Assembly (NCBI RefSeq): GCF_000802965.1
Contig: NZ_JSAK01000020.1
Location: forward strand, 62,001-126,000
DNA: 64,000 nt
Source of the DNA: Pseudomonas fluorescens
GTDB lineage: Bacteria > Pseudomonadota > Gammaproteobacteria > Pseudomonadales > Pseudomonadaceae
Direction of reading: 5' to 3'
The notes beneath the pieces were generated by a model. The model saw nothing but the letters and a program-made list of their open reading frames with translations. It was not told the DNA's origin and ran no database searches. Below, piece after piece: positions 8,761 through 15,987 of the stretch. Positions within the stretch are counted from its first letter, which is position 1; every line of letters begins with the position of its first letter. A program made the position numbers and the translations under genes.

Positions 8761-9174
8761 ATGCTGACCCTTGGAAACATTTTCGTGCTGATGCTGCTCG
8801 CCACCGGTGGCGCGTGGCTTTGGCACAACCACGGCTTGCGCGAACGTGCACTGGAGCGGGTCAAGCAACATTGCAGCAAGCTCGGGATCGAGTTGCTGGA
8901 TGGCAACGTGGCATTGAAAAAAATTGCCTTGATCAAAGATGCCAATGGCCGGCGGCGTCTGGCCCGTGTGTATAACTTTGAATTCACCGTGACCGGCGAA
9001 ACCCGTCACAACGGCACCATTACTCAGTTTGGCGCCCATAGTGCGCAGATCGAACTGGCGCCCTACCCGATGCCGTTCGACGACACGCCTGCGGTCGCTG
9101 ATGTGGAGAAGCCCAGCGCCCAGATCATCGAGTTGAGCCATTGGAGGCAGGAACATACGAAGTGGCGGCCCTGA
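8761..9174 (+). CDS. DUF3301 family protein
   Basis: A 137-residue protein with one N-terminal membrane segment (LTLGNIFVLMLLATGGAWLW), followed by HNHGLRERALERVKQHCSKLGIELLDGNVAL and a beta-rich RRRLARVYNFEFTVTG segment, which is the recognisable DUF3301 pattern. Function unknown. The start ATG at 8761 has TTGGAG upstream at good distance. It is convergent with the small CobW-like gene, with a REP palindrome between the two stops. Confidence 0.8.
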   Translation: MLTLGNIFVLMLLATGGAWLWHNHGLRERALERVKQHCSKLGIELLDGNVALKKIALIKDANGRRRLARVYNFEFTVTGETRHNGTITQFGAHSAQIELAPYPMPFDDTPAVADVEKPSAQIIELSHWRQEHTKWRP

Positions 9175-9179
9175 ACTGA

Positions 9180-9223
9180 CAGATCGCAGCCTCTGCAGGA
9201 GCTGCCGAAGGCTGCGATCTTTT
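9180..9223. repeat. REP palindrome
   Basis: CAGATCGCAGCCTCTGCAGG arm followed by AGCTGCCGAAGGCTGCGATCT; compact version with the central part collapsed, between two convergent stop codons. Confidence 0.8.
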
Positions 9224-9228
9224 GATCT

Positions 9229-10194
9229 TTACCCCAACCGACAGTTAGCCAGATCGGTTTGCAACACTTCAACATCCTGCGGCTCACCGAATATCAGCTC
9301 AATTCGCGAATCCCGCCGCCATTCGCTGGATTGCCATTGCGGCGCAGAGCTATCCAGCGCATTCGCCGAGACCCAACCCTCGACGCTGTGGATAACCAGT
9401 TTAGCCCGCCGCCAGGCCAGGCTTTCCAGCCATCGGCCGACAAGCGCTGCATCGAATGTCTGACTCGGATGCCAACGCCAACCAATGCTCCAGCCGCCCT
9501 CCTGTTCCTGACTCAAGCATATCGGCAACGTTGGGTCAGTCCAGATCGCCGGCATCTGCGCCAGTCCTTTGGGTGCAACGAAGCTATCCACACCCGCCAC
9601 CGCCTGAGATTCCAGCCCGGGCAACTCGATCAATGGCAGCACAGCTTGTTGCGTCCAGTACATCGGGCGCACCGGCAACTGCGCCGTGATGCGCCGGCGA
9701 TCACCATCGTCGAGACCTTCAGACTTATTCATCAGCAACAACCCGGCACTCTTGAGCGCCTCCTGCTGCGCCTCAGGCAGCGGCTTGCCAGCGGCCAGCG
9801 ACTGGGCATCCAATACCAGTACGCAAGGCTGAACCCTCAGTACACCTTGCCACGGCGCCTCGCTCAACTGCCTCAGTAATTGCGCCGGATGCCCCAGCCC
9901 GGACGGCTCGATAAACAACCGATCCGGCTTTGCCTTGCGCAACAAACGGCCGAGCCCGACCTGAAACGGCGCGCCATTGACGCAACACAAACAGCCGCCG
10001 GCCACTTCACCCAGTGCGATACCATCGGCATCCCGGGTCAGCAGTGCAGCGTCGATACCGATCTGGCCGAATTCATTGATCAGCACCGCCCACCGCTCGC
10101 CGTCCGGGCGTTGCGCCAGCAGGTGCTTGATCAGGCTGGTCTTGCCGGCGCCCAATGGTCCGGCGATGACGTGGGTTGGAATGTTCTGCAACAT
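9229..10194 (-). CDS. COG0523 (CobW-like) GTPase, short divergent member
   Basis: A 321-residue G3E-family P-loop GTPase of the metallochaperone/metal-insertase group. Seen in the sequence: Walker A GPLGAGKT at residues 12-19, INEFGQIGID switch region, the C-x-C-C metal motif (GGCLCC), FIEPSGLGHP (Walker B-like), a MNKSE element replacing NKxD, and a weaker CobW C-terminal domain. The N-terminal 26 codons of the longer frame are not family-like, so ATG 10194 is used. It starts only 26 bases from the divergent secreted-protein gene. Placement two genes from a Zur-boxed COG0523 paralog suggests a role in zinc allocation, but which metal it handles is inference. Confidence 0.85.
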   Translation of the reverse strand: MLQNIPTHVIAGPLGAGKTSLIKHLLAQRPDGERWAVLINEFGQIGIDAALLTRDADGIALGEVAGGCLCCVNGAPFQVGLGRLLRKAKPDRLFIEPSGLGHPAQLLRQLSEAPWQGVLRVQPCVLVLDAQSLAAGKPLPEAQQEALKSAGLLLMNKSEGLDDGDRRRITAQLPVRPMYWTQQAVLPLIELPGLESQAVAGVDSFVAPKGLAQMPAIWTDPTLPICLSQEQEGGWSIGWRWHPSQTFDAALVGRWLESLAWRRAKLVIHSVEGWVSANALDSSAPQWQSSEWRRDSRIELIFGEPQDVEVLQTDLANCRLG

Positions 10195-10220
10195 GATTGG
10201 CGGTTTCTGAGGAGATAAGA

Positions 10221-10577
10221 ATGCGGTGGATGGGATTGTCGTTGCTTCTGGGGCTCGTTTCGAACGAAGCATTCGCCCAAGCCTGCGTAGTACATAGCAC
10301 AGCTGAAAGATTGGACGTGAAAGTCTGCCAGCAGAATCGCACCATCCCGGAAAAACTGTTCAATGACGGTTTCTGCCAGCCGACACTGGCCGGGCAGAAG
10401 GTCGAGGTGCAGTACGTCGACCAGTGCCCCAGCGGTGCGTTCGGCGTGTGCAGCAACGCTCAAGTCGCCAATATGCCTTACCGGCAGGATATTCACTATT
10501 ACGGTATAGCCACGGACGCGGCGTATTTGAAACCGTTTTGCGAAAGCCAGAGCCAGGGTTCCTGGCTCAAGCCGTGA
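10221..10577 (+). CDS. Small secreted cysteine-containing protein, unknown function
   Basis: A 118-residue protein with a clear Sec signal peptide (MRWMGLSLLLGLVSNEAFAQ, cleavage after AFA) and a mature part with five Cys residues, in the pairs expected of periplasmic disulphide-bonded proteins (ACVV, KVCQQN, GFCQP, DQCPSG, GVCSN, FCES). I do not recognise a domain. The ATG at 10221 has GGAGATAAG immediately upstream. It sits inside the zinc-related cluster, divergent from one COG0523 GTPase and convergent, five bases apart, with the other. Confidence 0.75.
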   Translation: MRWMGLSLLLGLVSNEAFAQACVVHSTAERLDVKVCQQNRTIPEKLFNDGFCQPTLAGQKVEVQYVDQCPSGAFGVCSNAQVANMPYRQDIHYYGIATDAAYLKPFCESQSQGSWLKP

Positions 10578-10581
10578 GCCA

Positions 10582-11787
10582 TTAGCTCGCTTCTTCATAC
10601 CAAGGGCCGAACGGATCAGGCAGCCCCCTCCAGACTTCCGCGCCCAAGGCCATTTCGTCATCAGTCAGCAGGCAGTCATCGAGCTCTGCGGTCAGTTGCG
10701 CGAAGTCGATGTGCTGGCCGATAAACACCAGCTCCTGACGGCAATCGCCGGTAGCCGCCACCCAGTTTTTCATGATGGCGGCGGTGCTTTCTTCGTCCTG
10801 CGGCCATTGGTTTTTCGGCACAAAACGCCACCAGCGTCCGGCGAAACCGTAGCGCATCAAACCACCGGCCTGGGACCAACTGCCGGCGTCTTCGTGTTTG
10901 TTCGCCAACCAGAAAAACCCTTTGGAACGCAGCAGTTTGCCGTTCTCCCACGACTGATTGATGAAGCTGAAAAAGCGCTGCGGGTGGAAGGGCCGACGCG
11001 CACGGTAAGCGCTGGAGGCGATGCCGTATTCTTCGGTTTCCGGTACGTGCTCGCCACGCAGTTCCTGTAACCATCCTGGCGCCTCGGCGGCTTTTTCGAA
11101 GTCGAATCGACCGGTGTTAAGGATCCTTTTGAGCGGTACTTCGCCCATCACCATCGGGATTATTTCCGCCTGGGCGTTAAGTCGTTCGAGTATCGCGATC
11201 AACTCTTCGCGTTCGCGGCTGCTGATCAAATCGATTTTGCTGATCAGGATGACGTCTGCGAATTCGATCTGCTCGATCAACAGGTCGGTGATCGAGCGCT
11301 CGTCCTCTGCTCCCAGGGTTTCGCCGCGGGATGCGAGGCTCTCGGCGGCTTGATAATCGAGCAGGAAGTTCATGCCATCGACCACCGTGACCATGGTGTC
11401 GAGCCGGGCGATGTCCGCAAGGCTTTGGCCGTTTTCATCTCGAAAAGTGAAGGTTTCCGCCACTGGCAGCGGCTCGGAAATACCTGTGGATTCGATCAAC
11501 AAGTAGTCATAGCGACCGTCCCGGGCGAGTTTCGCCACCTCCACCAGCAAGTCTTCGCGCAGCGTGCAGCAGATGCAGCCGTTGCTCATTTCCACGAGTT
11601 TTTCTTCTGCACGATTGAGGCTGACATCGCGCTGGACCTCCTCGCCATCAATGTTGATTTCGCTCATGTCGTTGACGATCACAGCGACACGCAGGTTTTC
11701 ACGGTTGCGCAGCACGTAGTTGAGCAGCGTGCTTTTGCCAGCGCCGAGAAAACCGGAAAGAACGGTAACGGGGAGGCGATTGGGCAT
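10582..11787 (-). CDS. COG0523 (CobW-like) zinc metallochaperone GTPase
   Basis: A 401-residue G3E GTPase. It has GFLGAGKST (Walker A, about residues 12-20), VNDMSEINID, SNGCICCTLREDLL with the C-x-C-C metal site, LLIESTGISEPLPVAE, ISKIDL (guanine base recognition in the SKxD style) and a complete CobW C-terminal domain with RPFHPQRFFSFI. COG0523 proteins under Zur control are thought to deliver zinc to priority clients during shortage. I favour ATG 11787 (MPNRLPVTV), which has GAGGA eight bases upstream, over ATG 11802, which has none. The gene reads away from two Zur-like boxes at 11840-11871. Confidence 0.92.
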   Translation of the reverse strand: MPNRLPVTVLSGFLGAGKSTLLNYVLRNRENLRVAVIVNDMSEINIDGEEVQRDVSLNRAEEKLVEMSNGCICCTLREDLLVEVAKLARDGRYDYLLIESTGISEPLPVAETFTFRDENGQSLADIARLDTMVTVVDGMNFLLDYQAAESLASRGETLGAEDERSITDLLIEQIEFADVILISKIDLISSREREELIAILERLNAQAEIIPMVMGEVPLKRILNTGRFDFEKAAEAPGWLQELRGEHVPETEEYGIASSAYRARRPFHPQRFFSFINQSWENGKLLRSKGFFWLANKHEDAGSWSQAGGLMRYGFAGRWWRFVPKNQWPQDEESTAAIMKNWVAATGDCRQELVFIGQHIDFAQLTAELDDCLLTDDEMALGAEVWRGLPDPFGPWYEEAS

Positions 11788-11839
11788 CAGGTATTTCCTC
11801 ATCAGGGATGCCCGGTCGAATCGTCGGGCTTTATTTAGT

Positions 11840-11852
11840 GTTATGTTATAAC
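11840..11852. promoter_or_regulatory. Zur-like box 1
   Basis: GTTATGTTATAAC, a GTTAT-nnn-ATAAC inverted repeat matching the usual Pseudomonas zinc-uptake-regulator operator. It lies in the 116-base gap between the divergent starts of the large COG0523 gene and folE2. Confidence 0.75.
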
Positions 11853-11858
11853 CATATT

Positions 11859-11871
11859 GTTATACCATAAC
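11859..11871. promoter_or_regulatory. Zur-like box 2
   Basis: GTTATACCATAAC, second GTTAT-nnn-ATAAC palindrome, centre 19 bases from box 1. Two boxes between divergent genes suggest both promoters are covered by separate Zur dimers. Confidence 0.75.
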
Positions 11872-11903
11872 ACACCGAATCAACTCCCACGATGGACCTT
11901 CTG

Positions 11904-12803
11904 ATGAATGCGCTGACGCTGCCGGATATCGCCACGCAGACCTCACAGCAAACCCTGCCGCTTGAGTGGGTGGGCATGTGCGGTATTGCTCTTCCTGTTT
12001 TATTCGATGGCCAACGGCTGAGTGCAAAAGTCGATGCCGGCGTGAGTCTCGATGACGGGAATGCCCGTGGCATTCACATGTCACGGCTTTACTTGGCGCT
12101 GGAAATGCTTGAGCAGGAAAACCTGAACCCCGCTCAGTTGCGTCGGGTATTGCAGTGTTTTCTGGAAAGCCATCAAGGCTTGTCCAAAAACGCTTACCTG
12201 AAAATAACCACTGATTTGCTGCTCAATAGGTCTGCGTTGGTCAGCCCATTGGCTGGCTGGAAATCCTATCCGGTCTGCATCGAAGCACACTTGAAAAACG
12301 CAATGTTCCACGTGGAACTAAAAATCGATGTTGCTTATTCCTCGACGTGCCCCTGTTCCGCAGCGCTATCACGACAGTTGATTCAGCAACAGTTCGTCGA
12401 TGACTTCGCCAACAGGACACTGCAACACGCCGACATCCTGGCTTGGCTCGGCTCCTCAAAAGGCATCGTCGCAACACCCCACAGTCAACGTAGTACTGCG
12501 CAATTACGTTTTCGCCTGAATGACTGTGTGGACGACCTGCCACTCATCGCGCTCATCAACGACGCTGAAGCAGCCCTGGGTACGGCGGTGCAAACCGCTG
12601 TGAAACGTGCTGACGAAAAAGCATTCGCCCTGGCCAACGGTCAGAACCTGATGTTCTGCGAAGACGCTGCTCGTCGCTTGAACCTGGCGCTGAAACGCTC
12701 GCCCGGCATCAACGGTTTTCACGTACGTGTCGTCCACGGCGAGAGCCTCCACGCCCACGATGCAGTGGCCGAGAGTTACTGGAACTGGAATTGGGAGGCA
12801 TGA
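11904..12803 (+). CDS. folE2: GTP cyclohydrolase FolE2 (type IB)
   Basis: Catalyses GTP to 7,8-dihydroneopterin triphosphate, the first step of folate synthesis. FolE2 does not depend on zinc, unlike FolE, and is commonly induced by Zur derepression. The 299-residue protein has the family's P-x-x-WVGMCGI start, the GIHMSRLYLAL motif, the SSTCPCSAALSR active-site segment (Cys149/Cys151), PHSQRS and a C-terminal ARRLNLALKR...FHVRVVHGESLHAHDAVAE. Start is ATG 11904 (MNALTLPDI); ATG 11892 in frame is an alternative. A perfect parS site is embedded at codons 134-138. Two Zur-like boxes precede it. Confidence 0.93.
   Translation: MNALTLPDIATQTSQQTLPLEWVGMCGIALPVLFDGQRLSAKVDAGVSLDDGNARGIHMSRLYLALEMLEQENLNPAQLRRVLQCFLESHQGLSKNAYLKITTDLLLNRSALVSPLAGWKSYPVCIEAHLKNAMFHVELKIDVAYSSTCPCSAALSRQLIQQQFVDDFANRTLQHADILAWLGSSKGIVATPHSQRSTAQLRFRLNDCVDDLPLIALINDAEAALGTAVQTAVKRADEKAFALANGQNLMFCEDAARRLNLALKRSPGINGFHVRVVHGESLHAHDAVAESYWNWNWEA
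12304..12319. other. parS: parS site (inside folE2)
   Basis: TGTTCCACGTGGAACT; the 14-base core GTTCCACGTGGAAC is a perfect palindrome and matches the ParB-binding centromere consensus. In frame it encodes FHVE. Confidence 0.9.
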
Positions 12804-12805
12804 GC

Positions 12806-12850
12806 ATGAATAAAAATTTAAAGAGACCGACACGACAAATGTCTACATGA
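12806..12850 (+). CDS. Possible 14-codon mini-ORF after folE2
   Basis: ATG at 12806 lies seven bases after TTGGGAGG, which is within the folE2 C-terminus and is a strong Shine-Dalgarno match. The frame encodes a basic peptide of 14 residues (MNKNLKRPTRQMST) and stops at 12850. It could be a remnant or a leader for the downstream ThrRS-like gene. The evidence is only the SD spacing, so treat as doubtful. Confidence 0.2.
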   Translation: MNKNLKRPTRQMST

Positions 12851-12920
12851 CAGCAGCCAGAGTTTCCCTCTAATGGTTACGCGCTAGTGCATGTGATCGA
12901 AGTATCCGAGAACAATAACC

Positions 12921-13817
12921 ATGATCCAGATCACCCTGCCCGATGGTTCATTGCGTGAGTACGATCAGCCGCTGTCCGTGCATGAGGTTGCCGCCAGTAT
13001 TGGCCACGGGCTGGCCAGTGCAGCGGTAGCGGGTCGGGTGGACGGCAACCTGGTGGATTGCGAGTACATGATTGAGGCGGATGCCCGAGTCAGTATTGTC
13101 ACGCCGCAAGAGCCTGACGGCCTGGAGATCTTGCGCCGCTCCTGTGCGCTGATGCTGGCGATGGCGGTCAAGCAACTCCATCCACAGGCACAGATGCGCT
13201 CCGGCTCGGAACTGGGTGACGGGTTCTTTTACGTGTTTGCGGTTGAACAATCATTGACCCCAGCCGATCTGCCGCTGATCGAAGCGCGTATGCAATCCTT
13301 GGCGGCGACCAATCACTCGATCCGGCGCAAGGAAGCGTCATCACCTCCCAAAGAACTGTCGCTTTACCGTCTGGGGGATACCGAATACTTGACCACCGGG
13401 CCACATGTTCCCGCCACCAAAGTGTTGCAGGCATTTGCCCTTGATCACATCAGCGGGACCTTGCAACAGCGCATCTACGGTACGTGCTGGTCGAGTCACC
13501 AGGAGCTGCAACACTGGCGCCTGCCACCCCATGTGATGGTCGTCAGCATGGATGAGCGGCAGACGACGTATGCGCACGCTGTCACCGAGACTTTACGCCG
13601 CAACGGCGTGCGAGCGCTTGCAGACCTGCGCAATGAGAAAGTCCGCTACAAGATTCGCCAGCACAGTCAGACGGTGCCGTATCTGGTGGTGGTTGGGGAG
13701 AAAGAAAAGGCCGGCGAGTTTGTCAGTGTGCGCAGTCGTACTGGGGAGGATTTTGGAAGGATGAAGGTTGATGCAGTGTGCGACTGGATGAGATCAACAG
13801 GTATTGCCGATGCCTGA
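12921..13817 (+). CDS. Threonyl-tRNA synthetase-like protein lacking the catalytic core
   Basis: A 298-residue protein aligned by eye with E. coli ThrRS. Residues 1-62 are a TGS domain (MIQITLPDGS start), 63-200 correspond to the editing domain plus the LQRIYGTxW linker, and 205-298 to the anticodon-binding domain (LADLRNEKVRYKIRQH, VPYLVVVG). The roughly 290-residue class II aminoacylation core, with its three zinc ligands, is absent without any frameshift. In the editing site His73, His77, Asp180 and Cys182 of E. coli correspond to Arg, Leu, Tyr and Thr here; only His186 is kept. So neither aminoacylation nor editing is expected. It follows folE2 by 117 bases on the same strand with no terminator visible, so is probably in the Zur-controlled unit. 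A tRNA-binding or regulatory role is inference. Confidence 0.88.
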   Translation: MIQITLPDGSLREYDQPLSVHEVAASIGHGLASAAVAGRVDGNLVDCEYMIEADARVSIVTPQEPDGLEILRRSCALMLAMAVKQLHPQAQMRSGSELGDGFFYVFAVEQSLTPADLPLIEARMQSLAATNHSIRRKEASSPPKELSLYRLGDTEYLTTGPHVPATKVLQAFALDHISGTLQQRIYGTCWSSHQELQHWRLPPHVMVVSMDERQTTYAHAVTETLRRNGVRALADLRNEKVRYKIRQHSQTVPYLVVVGEKEKAGEFVSVRSRTGEDFGRMKVDAVCDWMRSTGIADA

Positions 13818-13828
13818 CCGCCGGCATT

Positions 13829-13887
13829 GCGAGCAAGCTCGCTCCCACAGGGGTGGTATGTAACCTGAGGGAGCGAGCCTGCTCGCC
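13829..13887. repeat. Second-type REP inverted pair
   Basis: GCGAGCAAGCTCGCTCCCAC and, inverted, GGGAGCGAGCCTGCTCGC, each itself partly palindromic; this is the GAGCAAGCTCGCTCCC family of Pseudomonas REP, distinct from the GATCGCAGCCT type elsewhere in the window. It lies between two convergent genes. Confidence 0.85.
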
Positions 13888-13893
13888 TAGCTT

Positions 13894-14415
13894 TTAGGCT
13901 CGCGGTTTAACAGTCCCGCAATCCTGCCCCAACCAAACGGCGCGGGTATCGAGGCTACCCTTCTGCTGGATGCCAGTGGCGTTGAAAGTACCGTTGACCT
14001 TGGTAGTGAACTCGCGATCACTCAGGAACGTCGCCACCCCCGCACCTTGCGCTTTCGGGCAGCTGAAGCGGAATTTCCACTGGTTGCCGGTACGCTCGGT
14101 GATTTCCTGTTTGCAACCCGACTGCGGGTCGGTCAGCGGGATATTGTCGGACTTGACCTGCTCAGGGGTCAGGCACGCCCGAATCCCCTTTCCGCCCATG
14201 GTGATGCCCTGTTTTTCCAGTTGTGCGCGTTGTTCAGGGGTCATCTGGCTCTGTATCTGACCAAGGATCAATTGCAGGTCCGGCAGGTTCTGGTCATCGA
14301 CCTTCATGTTGCTCGAGGTCAATTCCCACAAACCGGGCTGGAGCATCTGCGCCTGAGCAACCACAGGAAGTGCCAAACCCAATGCCATGGCTAAACTCAG
14401 CAGACGAACGTTCAT
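13894..14415 (-). CDS. DUF3617 family periplasmic protein
   Basis: A 173-residue protein with a signal peptide (MNVRLLSLAMALGLALPVVA, cleavage about QAQ) and the DUF3617 pattern: L-x-P-G-LWELTSSNMKV near the mature N-terminus, CLTPEQ-x-x-S, a C-K-Q-E-I-T-E-R-x-G-N-QWKFRFSCPK stretch and a C-terminal DTRAVWLGQDCG. Four Cys residues are likely paired in the periplasm. Function unknown in the family. Divergent from cls, with AGGAGT ahead of the ATG. Confidence 0.85.
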   Translation of the reverse strand: MNVRLLSLAMALGLALPVVAQAQMLQPGLWELTSSNMKVDDQNLPDLQLILGQIQSQMTPEQRAQLEKQGITMGGKGIRACLTPEQVKSDNIPLTDPQSGCKQEITERTGNQWKFRFSCPKAQGAGVATFLSDREFTTKVNGTFNATGIQQKGSLDTRAVWLGQDCGTVKPRA

Positions 14416-14547
14416 CGTGTAACTCCTGATCAGTAGTGGCCGTTAGACGTCGCCGGTCGGCTTCGGTTCATGGGCCAATTAAATAGCGACATTCTGCCCG
14501 GAACATGGTCTTTTAAGCATTGAATCTTCAGGAGCAAGGCTGCCCCC

Positions 14548-15987
14548 ATGGATTATTTTGGACCGCACATTTTCGGCTACACCATCGCACTTCTGCACTC
14601 ACTGGGTATGATCGCAGCGATACATGCCGTGTTGACCGTGCGCACCGCCCAAGGCTCGATCGCCTGGGCCCTGTCGCTGTTCTTCATGCCCTACCTGACG
14701 CTCATTCCGTATCTGGTTTTCGGTCGCAGCACCTTCGACGGCTACATCAAGGCCCGACGCCAGGCCAACGAAGAAATGCGCAAGGCAATCTCCGAACTTA
14801 ACTGGCGGCCATGGGTTGAAGAGGCGCTGACCGCTCGCGCGTCCAATGCTTATGCGTCCTTGCGGGCCATGCCGAAGTTGGGTCGCATGCCGTGCCTGGC
14901 CAACAACGAAGTGCAATTGCTGATCAATGGCCAAGCCACTTTCGATGCCATTTTCGACGCTATCCGGCAGGCCAAGGAAGCGGTGCTGGTGCAGTTTTTC
15001 ATCATTCACGACGATCGCCTCGGCCAACGCCTGCATAAACTGCTGTTGGAGAAAGTCGCCGAAGGCGTGGCGATTTATCTGCTCTACGATCGAATCGGCA
15101 GCCATTCCCTGCCCCACAGTTACGTGCAGTCGCTGCGCGATGCCAATGTCCAGGTCAAAGCCTTTGCCACCCGCAGCGGCTGGCTCAACCGCTTCCAGGT
15201 CAACTTCCGCAATCACCGTAAAATCGTGGTGGTCGACGGCGTCCTCGGCTTCGTCGGCGGGCATAACGTCGGTGACGAATACATGGGCGAGAAACCGCCC
15301 CTGGCGCCTTGGCGCGATACTCATGTACGAGTTCGCGGTCCGGTGGTGGCGTGCATGCAGGAGTCCTTCGCTGAGGACTGGTTCTGGGCAGCCCGCTCAT
15401 TGCCGCCGCTGATCTTGCCGGAGGTCTACCCGGACGACGGTGTGCTATGCCAATTGCTTGCCAGTGGCCCGGCAGATTCCTACGAGACCTGCTCATTGTT
15501 CTTCGTCGAAGCCATCCACGCGGCAACAGAACGGGTATGGATTACCACTCCGTATTTCATTCCCGACGAAGCGGTTCTCGCTGCGCTGCGGCTCGCGGTG
15601 CTGCGCGGGGTGGATGTAAGGATTCTTCTACCCTCTCGCCCCGACCACCGAATCGTCTACGCCGCCTCCAGCCTCTATGCCTTCGAAGCGGTGCGCGCTG
15701 GCGTGCGGGTGTTCCGCTACGAACCCGGATTTCTGCATCAGAAAGTGGTGCTCATCGACAATGAAATCAGCGCCATTGGCAGCGCCAATATGGACAACCG
15801 TTCGTTCCGGTTGAATTTCGAAGTGATGTTGCTGACGGTCGACAGCGCGTTTGCCGCCGAAGTGGCGCAGATGCTCAACAATGACTTCGACCAGGCTCAC
15901 GAAATTGCCAAGGAAGAAGGCCGGGAGACTGCACGCCTGCAACAGGTGGGCATGCGGGTCGCCCGGCTTATCTCGCCGATTCTTTAA
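14548..15987 (+). CDS. cls: Cardiolipin synthase A
   Basis: Phospholipase-D-superfamily enzyme that condenses two phosphatidylglycerol molecules to cardiolipin in the inner membrane. The 479-residue length is typical. Two hydrophobic segments at the N-terminus (residues about 8-28 and 38-56) anchor it, and the two HxKxxxxD catalytic motifs are at His223-Lys225-Asp230 (NHRKIVVVDG) and His397-Lys399-Asp404 (HQKVVLIDN), each followed by the expected GG/GS-A-N elements (GGHNVGDEY, GSANMDNRSF). It overlaps the stop of the convergent methyltransferase gene by four bases. Confidence 0.95.
   Translation: MDYFGPHIFGYTIALLHSLGMIAAIHAVLTVRTAQGSIAWALSLFFMPYLTLIPYLVFGRSTFDGYIKARRQANEEMRKAISELNWRPWVEEALTARASNAYASLRAMPKLGRMPCLANNEVQLLINGQATFDAIFDAIRQAKEAVLVQFFIIHDDRLGQRLHKLLLEKVAEGVAIYLLYDRIGSHSLPHSYVQSLRDANVQVKAFATRSGWLNRFQVNFRNHRKIVVVDGVLGFVGGHNVGDEYMGEKPPLAPWRDTHVRVRGPVVACMQESFAEDWFWAARSLPPLILPEVYPDDGVLCQLLASGPADSYETCSLFFVEAIHAATERVWITTPYFIPDEAVLAALRLAVLRGVDVRILLPSRPDHRIVYAASSLYAFEAVRAGVRVFRYEPGFLHQKVVLIDNEISAIGSANMDNRSFRLNFEVMLLTVDSAFAAEVAQMLNNDFDQAHEIAKEEGRETARLQQVGMRVARLISPIL

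Noticed and set aside
13829..13887. Palindromes as a CRISPR array or integron attC
   Set aside because: Only one inverted pair, without regular spacers; it is a REP pair.
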